Of a stretch of DNA of 64,000 bases, positions 51,288 to 62,472 are shown piece by piece (position 1 is the stretch's first letter; each line of letters begins with the position of its first letter). The stretch comes from Heterodera schachtii (Eukaryota > Nematoda > Chromadorea > Rhabditida > Heteroderidae), in contig SIJG01000019.1 in the NCBI GenBank assembly GCA_023374025.1, forward strand, positions 62,001 to 126,000, in the 5' to 3' direction. The notes beneath the pieces are model-generated. The model did no database searches and had not been told where the DNA came from. It worked only from the letters and a program-made list of their open reading frames with translations. A program made the position numbers and the translations under genes.

Positions 51288-51400
51288 CAGGGACGGCATG
51301 GAATTCCAATTTCCGACATTTTTGGTGTCGGAATAACGATTTTTGAGCTTTGGAATTCCGATTTCCGAAAATGGGGCCTCGGAATACCTAACCATTCCTA
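51288..51400. mobile_element. Short hAT-type element, GGAATTCCGA type
   Basis: CAGGGACGGCATGGAATTCC to GGAATACCTAACCATTCCTA, with flanks GTGCCATC and ATGCCATA (6 of 8). A 113-bp relative of the elements at 11.7 and 18.1 kb. Confidence 0.55.
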
Positions 51401-51877
51401 ATGCCATAATATTTCTTATTATTTGAAATCGCCACCCTTTGCTGCTGCCTGATGTATTTAAAAATTAGTGATGCTCGAGACTCCAAAATGCCAGAAATTG
51501 TTCTTGGATCATCATAACTCGAAAATGATGAGGATTCTCGAGCATTTTTTTCCGCAATTTGGGCTCAAAGATATGTGGTCGATTCGCAATCGATGCGCAA
51601 CAACAGGTCCATAGAGTCCGAGCTGTGCAGCAACAATGTTTGCTCATGTACAACAGCAGCAGCCTCGTCATCATCGGCATCACGATCAATACAAAAAATT
51701 GAAATTTATATAGCGACAAAAATTTTTATTCAAAAAAAACAGCAATGAAAGAGAGCAGTTCAAAAAGCAAATACCTATATAAATAATCAACACAATTCAG
51801 CGCATAAAACTCAAAAATGATAGGTCAATTCTCACATTTGTCTCAATTGCCAAAAATTCATCATTTCTTCCACATAA

Positions 51878-53653
51878 TTAGACGCACTTTTCGCTGCTGC
51901 TTTTACTCGCTTCTTTTGCTGCTGCTTCCGTTGGAGACAAAGGCCTGAAAATTCAACAAAATTTGAATAAAAAATTTTCCTTTTAATTTCATAAAAATTC
52001 CCATTTTCATAAGTGCCCTTTTTTGCTTTTTGCCGAAAATTTTACGAAATTGCCTCTGCCCCGGGCCATTTTCTATGGTTTTATTTAGGGTTCGAGCCTC
52101 GTGGGCGGGGGTGGCTTTTCGCGGGGGCGGGGGATTGCGGGGGTCTGAGTCACGGGGGCGGGGACGGGGGTGAGCCCCAAAAACCTGTCCCGTCCCCGGG
52201 GACGGGGCTCGAACCCTAGTTTTATTGCTCACCCAATGCAATTCTTGTAGCCATTAAGATTAAAATTGATCGGAGAAATTCGATCTCTTTTTTTCTTCTG
52301 CTGCTGCTGTTTCTGAACCGTCTCCCCAACAATTGGACATCGCTTCAACAGCCAATGATGAGAAGAGCCATTAACGGATTTTTTCTTTAATGTCAACTTT
52401 TCTTTGGTCCGTTCATTCACCAATTCAAATGGTTCAATTGGCGTCGACACGTAAATAGAAAATTTGACAGTGTAACTGACAGAAGTGCGGGCACGGACAA
52501 AAACCTAAATAACAATCAAAATACAATACCAAACCAACAAATATTGTACCGTACTTGCTCGATTAGAACTCCCCTCTAGAATAAAGCCCCCTTTTGAGGG
52601 GGGTTAAACAATAGAGCCCGCGGGGGCTATAATCAAGCAAGTACGGTATTATGAAAATGTTAGGACAACCGACCTCCTTGAAATTGGTGACCCATTCAAA
52701 GTGTGTGGATGCCTTCAGTTGCCAGCAATATAATTGCTTTTGGTGGCCATCTTTGTTCGGATTGTGCAACCATTTGGCCAACGCTTGCCCAGCAGAAGTC
52801 GCATTTGGTCCACCAAAATCATCATCATCAGCAAGCACATCGGGGAACAGTTCACCAGATAGGATTGAATACAATTGATGAAGATCGGATAGAATTGTTG
52901 GTGAAATGAGGCGACGCAAATTGCCCAAATGATCGGCTTTAGGAAAAGCCAAACGGCGAATGTTTGACGCAAAAAATGGCCAAATTTCAGCGACAAAAAC
53001 ATCCCAAATCGGCTTGTTATCTTCATTTTTATAAGATGCCCAAATTGCTACACTAAAAGAGGTGCCTTTGTCCCAAATCTGCTGATTCGAACGAAGAAAT
53101 TCGATGACGAAGTGATCAATGTACCTGAAAATGTGAGAAATTTGAAGGAATATATAATCAGTTGCATTAAAACACAGGTGTTATGACAACTCTTACAATG
53201 GCTTAGGCTAAGCCTAGCCATTATTTTTGAAAATTTTATTGTACGAGATGCCATTAACCAAAAAATATATTGGTCTCTGTGTAGAATGAATGAATTTACT
53301 CAATCTGAAGGTGCTTATAGCTGGAAAAGCGGATTTTGTTGGGCAGCGGACGGTCCGGCAATGGAAATCCCTCCGATTTGCCGTCGACAAAAAGTTTTGG
53401 CATTTCATCGATGTCCTTGCGAATTTCAATCGGTCTCCAAATCGTAAATTCCGTTTTGCCACAATCAAAATGTTTGTCCACCAACGCATCAAAACGTGGC
53501 GAAAGCAATGCCATTTTGAGGCCAAGTTGAGCATGGTCAAATGATGGGAAAATTTCCATCCACACGTCGTTGCACACCCAACTGAAACATGAAAAAATAG
53601 TGAAATGAAATTTTTAGATTTTTGTTTTTACTAATTGCTCACCGTCGATTCAT
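51878..53653 (-). CDS. F-box-like family protein, copy D (complete)
   Basis: Exons in gene order 53653-53643, 53581-53300, 53124-52674, 52504-52233 and 51944-51878 give 360 residues in phase. Blocks as in copy C: MNRR, WVCNDVWMEIFPSFDHAQLG, YIDHFVIEFLRSNQQIWDKG, IWPFFASNIRRLAFPKADHL, DVLADDDDFGGPNATSAGQA, VFVRARTSVSYTVKFSIYVS, PIEPFELVNERTKEKLTLKK, WLLKRCPIVGETVQKQQQQK, and a tail ending EAAAKEASKSSEKCV. Exon sizes 11, 282, 451 and 67 nt equal those of B or C. Intron 3 carries a 98-bp pogo-type MITE and intron 4 a 133-bp hAT-type element, neither touching splice sites. The 5' flank (53655-53850) is the reverse of that of B and C for about 180 bp. Confidence 0.75.
52086..52218. mobile_element. 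hAT-type element, GGGGGCGGGG type, in copy D intron 4
   Basis: TAGGGTTCGAGCCTCGTGGG to GGGGCTCGAACCCTA, with perfect 8-bp duplications GTTTTATT (52078-52085 and 52219-52226). Very GC-rich interior. Confidence 0.85.
52549..52646. mobile_element. 98-bp pogo-type MITE in copy D intron 3
   Basis: CCGTACTTGCTCGATTAGAA and AATCAAGCAAGTACGG ends between TA dinucleotides. Interior CCCCTTTTGAGGGGGGTT resembles the subterminal blocks of the 40.5-kb transposon. Confidence 0.7.
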
Positions 53654-53854
53654 TTTTGCTGCAATTAGCACACTTTGCTTTTTATCAAATTAATTTATGT
53701 GGTGTTACAAAAGGACAAATTGCTGAAATATGGAGACAATTAAGAAAAATGAGAGGAGAAATAACACAAATAAAAAACGATGAAAAAATGAAAGAACAAA
53801 AATATTTTTAGACAAATCTCCGTCTGTTTTTTGTTGTTGCACCAAAATCTGTCT

Positions 53855-54540
53855 TTTACACGGCGAGTCAAATTTGGGCTCCCAGTGCAAATAAGTTTAT
53901 TATTTATTTTGTAATCAGAACGCCAAAACTTTGCAAAACTTTTAAATTTTCTTTTGATTTCCCTTGTAAAAACGCAAGAGCCGATCTCGAGTTAGAAAAG
54001 AAACTTTCAAAAAACAAAAGAGAATTCGATAGAGGGGGTCAAAATATGGACCTATGCAAAATTTCAAAAAAAGTTACCCACAGGAAAACATTTTTTCCCA
54101 GCGCAAAAAATTCAATGTTTTCTATCATTTTTCAGCTATTAAGCCTATTTTCTTAAAATATTCGGTTAACTTAGGAAGATTCTTCTGAATTTTCCCTTCA
54201 AAATAAGCATAAAATGGTTCACTGATAAAATTCAAAATTTCGACTTTTTACTCGAATTCGGGTCGAGATAGGAATTTGAAAAATGTGAATCTGGGTTAGA
54301 CTCATAGCCGGTATCGAAATTTCTTGAAATCGGCGACTGACTGAAGTACCCCCGAATCTATTGCACTTTAGGCCTCCAATCAATGGGACCATCTTCAGTT
54401 TCTTAGGCCTGAGAAATTCGAAAATTCAAAAATTTTCGAGTAAATTCACGAATGTAGGCATTGGCCAAGTAAGGAAGAATTTATGGCCTAGGAAACAGAA
54501 GGATCATTGATTTGGACGCCTAAAGTATAATGGAGCCATA
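53855..54540. repeat. PIF/Harbinger-like fragment and start of the segmental duplication
   Basis: 53858-54110 repeats the left part of the 19.2-20.9 kb element (CACGGCGAGTCAAATTTGGG, GAGCCGATCTCGAGTTA, GAGGGGGTCAAAA). From about 54290 the sequence parallels 31.95-32.30 kb (CATTGGCCAAGTAAGGAA, TTTATGGCCTAG). No gene. Confidence 0.6.
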
Positions 54541-54577
54541 AATTCCTAAAAAATATAATTTTTAAAAATAATCCAAG

Positions 54578-55867
54578 ATTCATTTCGATGCACTGATCGG
54601 CTGTGACACAATGGTCTCCGTTGACGGTGAACTGATTGGAAAGTCAAAGGACGAGGAGGACGCATTTCAAATACTTAAAAAGTCGATGGGTTTTGGGTGC
54701 CACATTTTTTCTAGGGACTTTTCCGTTATGCCGCCCCCCTCTCCCCCGCCCATAAAAATGGGACAAATAATGGGGCGCCCGAGCAACGGCACCCGGTTTA
54801 CTTCAGTTGGCCACCCGCACGTTTGGTTTTTGGATTATAACATTTTTTTTGTTAACCAAATCGAATATTGTTGGTATCATTCGATAGCCCTAAGTGTCCT
54901 CTATTAGGCTGCAAAATTCCAAAAAATTTCGTCAATTTTGAACAAACTTATGGCCAACAGTACATCCGAAACCAAGTTTTTCAGTCATTTTTGGCCATAA
55001 CTTTTTTGAACCTTAACAAATTTTTCGAAAATTTGCAGGCTAATAGAGGACACTTAGGGCTATCGAATGATATCAACATTGTTCGATTTGATTAAAAAAG
55101 AAAAAAGTTATAGTCCCGTGGCCCAAATTAGTCGAGTATGCAGTGTTTTGATTAAAATGCTAATTACTGGCTTAATTTTGAAAGTGATCCGCCTAATTCC
55201 AGCACAAAATTTTCTATATATTTTTTTTATTTTAAAAGGCTTAGCAATCGCTCGCATATGATTTTGACTGGCGTTTGCATCATCGATTCTTCGGGCAGTG
55301 AAAAGGAATTGTTTAGTGTGGAGAGTCGGGTGGAGTTTGGCCAATTGTCGGACAAGCTGATCAGCCAGTACATCATGACGGGCGAGCCAATGTGCGTAGA
55401 ATACAATTAATTACCTGACAATCGATGCTGTTCATGACTTAAAGTTCCCAAGATAGAGATTTGGCCTCGAGACTTAGTCATAAGAACGAGACTTGGCCAA
55501 GATTTCTCGAACAGCCCTTTTACTGGAGCAGACCAGAAAACTTTTTGTTTATCCTTCGACAAATTAGGATTTCCATTTACTCATTCCTAAATACTCTGAA
55601 TAATTTTCAAACTGATTTCTTAATTTTTACGAACTTAGTCCCTGGTATGTGCTGAGTTGAAATTAAGCTAAACCCATAAAAAAATGAACAATTCTCACAA
55701 ATTTAAATTCCAATATTTCCCAGGGTCGTGCCGGTGCTTACGCAATCCAAGGCAAAGGTGCCGCCCTTGTGAAAAGCGTTTCCGGCAGTTTCCCGAACAT
55801 CATTGGCCTACCGCTGTATGAACTCGTTCAGAAATTGGACAGACTTTACTTGGAGAAGAATGGATAA
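54578..55867 (+). pseudogene. Partial Maf duplicate (exons 3-5 only)
   Basis: Exons equivalent to 3 (54578-54696), 4 (55239-55391) and 5 (55724-55867) of the Maf gene at 30.9 kb, about 95 percent alike by eye. The first two exons, with the SASKDR motif, are absent, so the nucleotide-binding front is lost. The exon 5 acceptor region has three G where the parent has four, which breaks the usual join. A new GTAGAA donor after CCAATGTGC would restore the frame (EPMC then [10 protein letters not shown]). Residues [20 protein letters not shown] and [20 protein letters not shown] are still readable. Probably not functional. Confidence 0.8.
54835..55110. repeat. Palindromic repeat in Maf duplicate
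   Basis: Paralogue of the palindrome at 32560-32835, with matching arms (ATTCGATAGCCCTAAGTGTC and complement) and small differences. Confidence 0.7.
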
Positions 55868-56050
55868 ATGATCATACACAGAAATTGAGAATGAACTGGA
55901 CGAAAATAACATAGAAATGAATTTTGAATAAAAAATGTGTTTAAAAGACGAATCATGGAAAATCGAAATTTTTTTTTTTGTAGTTGTACTTTCAATAAAT
56001 GCCAATTCCTCCTGCTGCTGCTTGTTCCTTTCTGTCTGCACCATCGCTTT

Positions 56051-59000
56051 TTAGGGCAAATAAATCTTCATCTTTTGCCGACCGACGCGACATATTGGAC
56101 AATTTGTCATTTGATTTGCACATGCTTCACACAAGCACAAATGTCCACATGGAATAAAGGCGTATTCGGACTAAAAAATTTGTCGTTTGAATTATTGATG
56201 AAATCGGATCCATCAAAATTTTCTTTGATGTATAGCAAAATCAAATAATTTTGAAATACCACGGAATGGAGGCAAACTGAGTATGACAATGAGACGGGCG
56301 CCAGAATTTTCGACAATGAAGGCAATTTTTCATTTTTTTTTATTCAACATTAGATTAGGGATTCTGAACTGGTCAAAATTGCTGTCAGTTTATGATCAGC
56401 AGGGCTGTCAAAAATATGCACGAAAAATGGCCAAAATATGCGCATAAATATGCAAATAAAGTCGTGAAGTATGCACCAAATATGTACAAAAGTCGCAAAA
56501 TATGCAACAAATATGCACAAAAAACTTGAAAATTAGGGGTGCAAAATAATTAAAAATTTTTATTCCTCATAAATTTTATCGGTTGTTTTTGCTATTTCAA
56601 ATCAAAAAATTTTCAAGCTTTTCGGCAGTGAAGCTCACTGTTGACCCAATCGCGCATCCATTCAGATTCAGATTTAATTTTAGGCATAATCAAATTTTTT
56701 TTCCTAAGGGATACCGTATATTCTCTAATTATCCCCTGTCTCCATTATTCCCCCTGTCTCCAATTATCCCCCCGTATCTAATAATCCCCCCTTTCTGAGG
56801 AGGTCGAACAATAATCCCCCCGGGAGATAATTAGAGAATATACGGTATTCAAATCAGAAAATATTTAATGAAAAATGGCAAAATATGCAAAAATATGCAA
56901 ATAAAAGTCCCGGTTTTTATACGCAAACACAAAAAAGAAAGCCTATTTAGCGCATGGAGAAGCCAGGAAAAAATATGCATTTGCATATTTTTGACAGCCC
57001 TGATGATCAGATACATACCCCAAAAACTCGTTAGTCTTCACGACTTCTTATATTTTGCAAACTAAGACCCCCCCCCCCTTAGTTTTTAATAAAATTTCAA
57101 ATATTTTTGCAGGGTTCCCATCTGTAAAAATGCCGTTGTTTATTTAAAGTAAACTGTCAGCACGATGCCCGGACCAAATAGGGAAACCTATTAGGCCAAT
57201 TGTAAATAATTCAAATTATTTTAAGACACCTTGGCTTCTAGACAAACCACACAGGGCTCAACATATTCTCCCGCAAAAGAGGATGTGCGAGAAAGTGTTG
57301 CCGCTCCGCTGGGGTTGGCCACGGAAGACGAAGGACGGGAAACTGTTGATGGCCCAGGGTTGGCGACGGAAGACGAAGGACGGGAAACTGTTGATGGTCC
57401 AGGGTTGGCCACGGAAGACGAAGGACGGGAAACTGTTGATGATCCAGGGTTGGCCACGGAAGATGAGGGAAGGAAACTGTTGATGATCCGGGATAGGCCA
57501 CGGAAAGGTGTGGAAGTGTTGACACTGAAGGATTGACCATATTTATGCTAGGCGTGTGGATTGAAAGAAGAATTTAACAAGATTAAAAAATATCATTTAG
57601 TTTTCGTCTAAACAAAATGTATAATCTATTTTATGATTTGCCTGTTCATATTATTGCCCCTGTTTTCTGATGTATTTATAGACGGATTGCTTTGCTGGGG
57701 ATTTGAAATGCTACTTTCACTGATTGGAGTGATTGAAGATTTGCCAAGTTCGAAAGCAACAAACGCATCAAAGTCTTCCAAAAGTAAGGAAAACCTTTTA
57801 AAGAAAAAATGTATTATATCTTTTGAAGCAAAAAATTCATATCAATACACTAACTGGGTTATAATAATTTCGGTGGTATACTCAAAAAGAATATGGTTCC
57901 AATATAATCCTAATAAAATATCGTATTTGCCAATTACATACCTGTAGGAGATGCTTTTACGGCTTAACATTAGAAGAATTTCTCTATTTCGACATTGTTC
58001 CAATGTTTCTGTTGTTTGATACAATGGAATATCCAGGCCATTTTCATAATTGTCATTGTATACTCCACTTCCAATAGAATAATATTGACCATTTATAAAA
58101 CAGAACAGTTCCATTTCAAAATGCACCAAAAAATTTGTATCATCAAAATTCGCAAATTCCCATCGTAGAATATAAAATTTTTTATGCGCCAATGGTGAAA
58201 TGTTGAAGCCAAGCACAAATGGTGCTTTTCGTGTTTCATGCAGTTCAAGACTTGGAAAAACAAATTCAACCTAAACTTTGATTAATTAATTGCGGTCAGC
58301 ACGCAAATTAGTTGCTCTTGATTAACGATGGATGCTCAGTTTTTTACGGCGCATTTTTTTCCAAAAAACCATTTCAAAAAGATTTTCACTGAAAATTGGC
58401 AATTTATAGGTCAAATTGTGGTGCCGGTAGTGACGATAGGCTACTTTTGAGGGGTTTTTCCCAAAATAAGCATCATTAAAATATAAAATCCGGCGCAATT
58501 TGGCGCAATGATTTAAATATATATATTTTTATACTTTATTTCTTAATAATTTTTTTAATTTTTAAGATTTGCCGAAAAATAATTTTAGTGCAAATAAAAA
58601 TCTTAAAAAATAAAGAATATATTAGTTATTGAAATTTTTTTATCTTAACAAGTTTTTTTCAAAAAATTATTGATTTGCTACCAAATCTACTGAAAACATA
58701 CTTTTTTAAATACTTGTGATTACTAAGTTTCTTGAAATTTAATTAATATTTTTTTGAAAAATTATGAAAATTTTCAATACCCGCTTTCACCGGGTATACG
58801 GACCCGGGCCCAAAATTTACGGGACGAATTTTTAATATATTTTCTTCGGGAAGTATTTTCTAAAATTTTTTCTTAGAGCGTATTTTCTAAAAAATTTCAG
58901 GTCAATTCATTGGGGTATATCTTTCGATTTTAATGCATTTTTTGTTAAATAATCTTCCGAGAATCATGTGAATAGAAACAAAAATTTTTATTTTTTATTT

Positions 59001-59376
59001 TTTGGTTTTAACCTTTGTACTTAAAAATTTTCCTGGGGAAATTTATAAAAGGCTTAAAATCCGGTGCTTGCGAGACCTCTGCTAACCAACCAACCGTTTC
59101 ATTTGTGCCTTCCTCCGTTATCTTAATAGTCGCATTTGGTTCATTTGGATCACAAAGATCGAAATTTGCATCAATTATAGTTAAAACATTTGCTGAATCT
59201 TCCCGAAAAATTTTATGCTGAAAAGCGGTTCCAATTGTTGTCGGAATTTGATGATGAAGACAAACGATTTCAGCTTTATACATCAGATTGTCCGGCTTTA
59301 CCCATATTTTTATTAACGCTGTTTGACATTGCAACAGTGAAGCTAATAAAATAATGCACAGAAGATAGACAATCAT
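56051..59376 (-). CDS. Signal-peptide protein with C-terminal RING finger, copy 2 (frame break in repeat)
   Basis: Exons in gene order: 59376-59095 (MIVYLLCIILLASLLQCQTA, signal peptide), 58270-57942 (VEFVFPSLELHETRKAPFVL, FNISPLAHKKFYILRWEF, NGLDIPLYQTTETLEQC), 57794-57684 (LLLEDFDAFVAFELGKSSIT) and about 57547-57230 (SVANPGPSTVSRPSS repeats, then SFAGEYVEPCVVCLEAK). The last is 56170-56051 (YAFIPCGHLCLCEACANQMT then NCPICRVGRQK). The last two form a C3HC4 RING of E3-ligase type. Exons 1-3 join in phase. The join from exon 3 to the repeat exon is off phase, and the first repeat unit has lost one base relative to the others, so the RING may be out of frame unless a GC donor is used. A short ATG (MSLG) upstream at 59388 is not shared by copy 1. 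If made whole, it would be a secreted or ER-routed RING protein, which is unusual. Confidence 0.55.
56400..57002. mobile_element. hAT-type element, AAATATGCA type, in RING copy 2 intron
   Basis: CAGGGCTGTCAAAAATATGC to GCATATTTTTGACAGCCCTG, with perfect 8-bp duplications ATGATCAG (56392-56399 and 57003-57010). AAATATGCA words are stacked at both ends. Contains the pogo-type MITE 56714-56845. Confidence 0.85.
56714..56845. mobile_element. 132-bp pogo-type MITE
   Basis: CCGTATATTCTCTAATTATC to GATAATTAGAGAATATACGG between TA dinucleotides. Interior with CCCCCTGTCTCC and AACAATAATCCCCCC as in the 40.5-kb transposon, of which it is a deletion derivative. Confidence 0.85.
58325..58980. mobile_element. 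Element-derived insertion in RING copy 2 intron 1
   Basis: This intron is about 410 bp longer than in copy 1. The extra part has the TTTTTTACGGCGCATTTTTT module, a degenerate GC hairpin (GTGCCGGTAGTGACGATAGG, about 58422-58441) and TTAGAGCGTATTTTC/GGGGTATATCTTTCG words. Ends not resolved. Confidence 0.5.
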
Positions 59377-59439
59377 CCCTAAAGACATGCCGAAATGGTA
59401 TGGCGTGTATGCTAAAATTAATTTAATAATAATTTAAAA

Positions 59440-60000
59440 AAATATATTAATGTAAAAACCTAAGCAGCGCATGGAATAATAAATTATAATTGTTGCCGCT
59501 TGTTAAATATTGCTTTTCATGCTCATTGTAGAACTATTTCCCATGATATGGATTTTATTTTTCAATAATTTTTACACATAAATGCAATTCATAGTGTAGA
59601 ATATAAATTATTATCATTATAATATATAAATATTGCTTTTTCATGCTCATTGTATTTTCCATGATTCAATGATATAGATTTTATTTTTCAATAATTTTTA
59701 CATATAAATGCAATTCTACATTTGCAAATATATAAATTATTAATTATTGTCGTATGTTAAATATTACTTATTCATATTCATTGTAAAATTATTTTTCATG
59801 GTCAATTATATAGATTTTATTTTTCAATAATTTTTACATATAAATGCAATTTCTATATTTGATTATATAAATTATTAATTATTGTCGTATGTTAAATATA
59901 ACTTATGCATATTCATTGAAAAATCATTTTCCACAATCAATGATATAGATTTTATTTTTCAAAAATTTTTACACATAAATGCAATTCTATATTGATTGGA
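59440..60000. repeat. AT-rich tandem array, about four units of 120-140 bp
   Basis: Each unit contains GATTTTATTTTTCAATAATT, TTTACACATAAATGCAATTC and TATTCATATTCATTGTAAAA, at about 59550, 59670, 59810 and 59945. A single copy lies at 37.97 kb in the paralogous flank, so the array expanded after the duplication. Confidence 0.65.
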
Positions 60001-61366
60001 ATATATATAAAATTTCTTGACCGGATTTTAGGTTTTTTACTTAATTTTTTAACGGATAGTAATTGATGAGATAAGAAAAGAAAATCATATTTTCTCCAAA
60101 CATTTTTTGATTTAGAGCGACTTTTTAGCACCCCTAAAAACACCTAAAACGTGGGTTAGAACTATTTTGGCATTTCGAACTTTAGCACCTATTTTGGCCC
60201 TTTTCCAGAAATTTAATAGCAAAAATGCACGAAAAATACACCCCTAAGAATCGATCTGCAAAATTTCGAAAATACATCCCTAAGCATTGAACCTAAAATC
60301 TTAGAAAATATACCCCTAAGAAATGAAAATTTTCTCAAAAATTCGGCTCCAAAATTTGTTTATTTTATTTTCTTGAAAAGTTGCAATTGTGCAGGCGAAA
60401 TTAATAAAAAAAAAAGAGTCACTTTTGGAATTTTTGTGCATAAAGACACTGATTTTTGTCAAAACCTATTTTCGTAACTATTTTGTGTATTTTGGGCCTT
60501 TTTAGCACCTATTTTATGTAGTACCAATTTCAGTATTTTTAGCCGTGGTGAGTCGTTCCACAAAAAAGCTCAGTGATTGATAAAATAAATTTAATTTAAA
60601 ATATTAATTTTGAACTGTAAATGTAATTTTTGATTTAATTTCTATTGCATGTGTTATAAAAAAGAATTTATAATTTAAAGAAAAATTCATAAATTAATTG
60701 AACACAATTGATAAGGTGCTAATTTTCTTAGCATTTCATGTAAAAATTTTATAATTTTTAATTTCCGAAATAGCGAAACACCTTTTCGTTGCATTTGTTC
60801 ATGAAGTTTTTTTAATGTTTTATTTTGCTATCGCACCACTTTCGGGGCACCAAAAATGCCTGATCCGGAACCCGGACCGGCCCGGTTAAGAACAATTTTT
60901 TGTTCAGTTTTTCAAGGGCTATCTCCCAGGCCGGGTCCGGTTCTTGATCCATTCACTTGGAGCCCGCAGGGGTCGGGCTCCTCTGACGGAGGGCCCTCAG
61001 CCGCGCCCCCAACCCATGTCGATGGTCAATCCAAGCTAAGCTTGCCGGTACCAGCGGCTTTTTTGTACAGCTCGATGAGCTCTACAAAAGGGTATCAATG
61101 GCGTCAGGCTATGTCTACTACAAATGGAGAAAATTGGCGAGAAGTGATGTGAAAAATTAAAAATTAAAAAATTTGAAAATGACTTGCGTCCCGCCGTACA
61201 TTAGGGTTAAGCGGACTGCACCGTGATTTTATGAATCGAATAATTAAATTTATTTATTTATTTTTATCAATAGGGCTGTCAAAATATGTACAAAAAGTGG
61301 TCATAATATATTTTTTGCGGCACGCTTTCTTCAGACTTTCGGGGAACAACAAGCAGCAGGTGGGAG
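60001..61366. other. Element fragments, no gene
   Basis: 60110-60545 is a reverse-oriented copy of the AAAGGCAC/ACACCCCTAAGAATCGA type element without clear ends. 60840-61010 is GC-rich (CCGGAACCCGGACCGGCCCG). 61050-61090 is a small palindrome around GCTCGATGAGC. TAGGGCTGTCAAAATATG at 61273 is a lone left end of the 56.4-kb type. Confidence 0.45.
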
Positions 61367-62472
61367 GACACGGCAATCATGTCGATCATTGGTCCCAAAA
61401 TATATTTTTTAATTTTCTTCTAGAAATTTTTCTAACATGTTTCTTGGGGTGTTTTGAGGCGCTGAGCACGAATCCGGCCTTCATTTCGACCTATTTGTAA
61501 CACCGGAACCGAATTCGAACAAAGTCGAAAATTGGAATTTTTCGATTTCGAATTTTTAGTTTAAAAATGGTTTAAAAGATTTTATTGAGCACTGATGAGG
61601 GTACTTTCGGGTTTTGTGTCAACAAAATTTTTTTCTTTGTTAAATTTATTTTAAATTAATAAAAAGTCGTTTCTATAGGTTTTCGGGGTCGTAGAACCCG
61701 AATATGATATCTGTTTCGACCCATTTCGAACTCCGAACCCGGATTCGAACAATTATCAAATTCAATTTTTTCCCATTTTTTCTCCTAAAAATTTGGTCAA
61801 GAGTTACAGGTCATTTTTTTGCGGTATCAATGCGAGAACAAACAAAGTGGACATGCAGAACGACAACGGCAATATAAATATGATTTCTTGCGATGATAAT
61901 AATTTTTAGGAGAAAAAATGGGAAAAAATTGAATTTTGATAATTGTTCGAATCCGGGTTCGGAGTTCGAAATGGGTCGAAACAGATATCATATTCGGGTT
62001 CTACGACCCCGAAAACCTATAGAAACGACTTTTTATTAATTTAAAATAAATTTAACAAAGAAAAAAATTTTGTTGACACAAAACCCGAAAGTACCCTGAT
62101 GAGTATCAATGATGATTTTCAGTTCGTTTTCGCGTGTGTAAGCAAAGGTCGAACAAAATGTGAAATTCGAAAGAAATTGAATTTTCGATTTTTTGTCAGA
62201 GTTTGAGTTCAGGCTTCGGAGTTAGGCGAAATAGAAGTCGTATTCATGATCAGCGACCCAGAAAACGCCTTGAAACATGTTTTCATGATTTTTGAAATTA
62301 AAAAAACTCGAAAAATGTTCGAATTCGGGTCCGGTGTTACAAATAGGTCGAAATGGATGCCGGACTCGTGCTCAACGCCTTAAAACACCCCTAGAAACAT
62401 GTTATAAGCACTTTCAGAAAAAAATATAAAGAAAAAATTTTCGGGACCAATGATCGACATGATTGCCGTGGG
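61367..62472. repeat. Large inverted repeat with a second palindrome nested inside
   Basis: CACGGCAATCATGTCGATCA at 61367 is complemented by TGATCGACATGATTGCCGTG ending 62472. The outer arms also share GAATCCGGCCTTCATTTCGA and its complement. Inside, GGGTACTTTCGGG (61599) to CCCGAAAGTACCC (62096) is a 498-bp palindrome with nearly identical arms of about 195 bp, flanked by TGATGA on both sides. No coding capacity beyond open frames created by the repeat. Confidence 0.75.

Noticed and set aside
61367..62472. Possible gene with Arg/Asn-rich frames
   Set aside because: The frames mirror each other across the inverted repeat and have no coding character.
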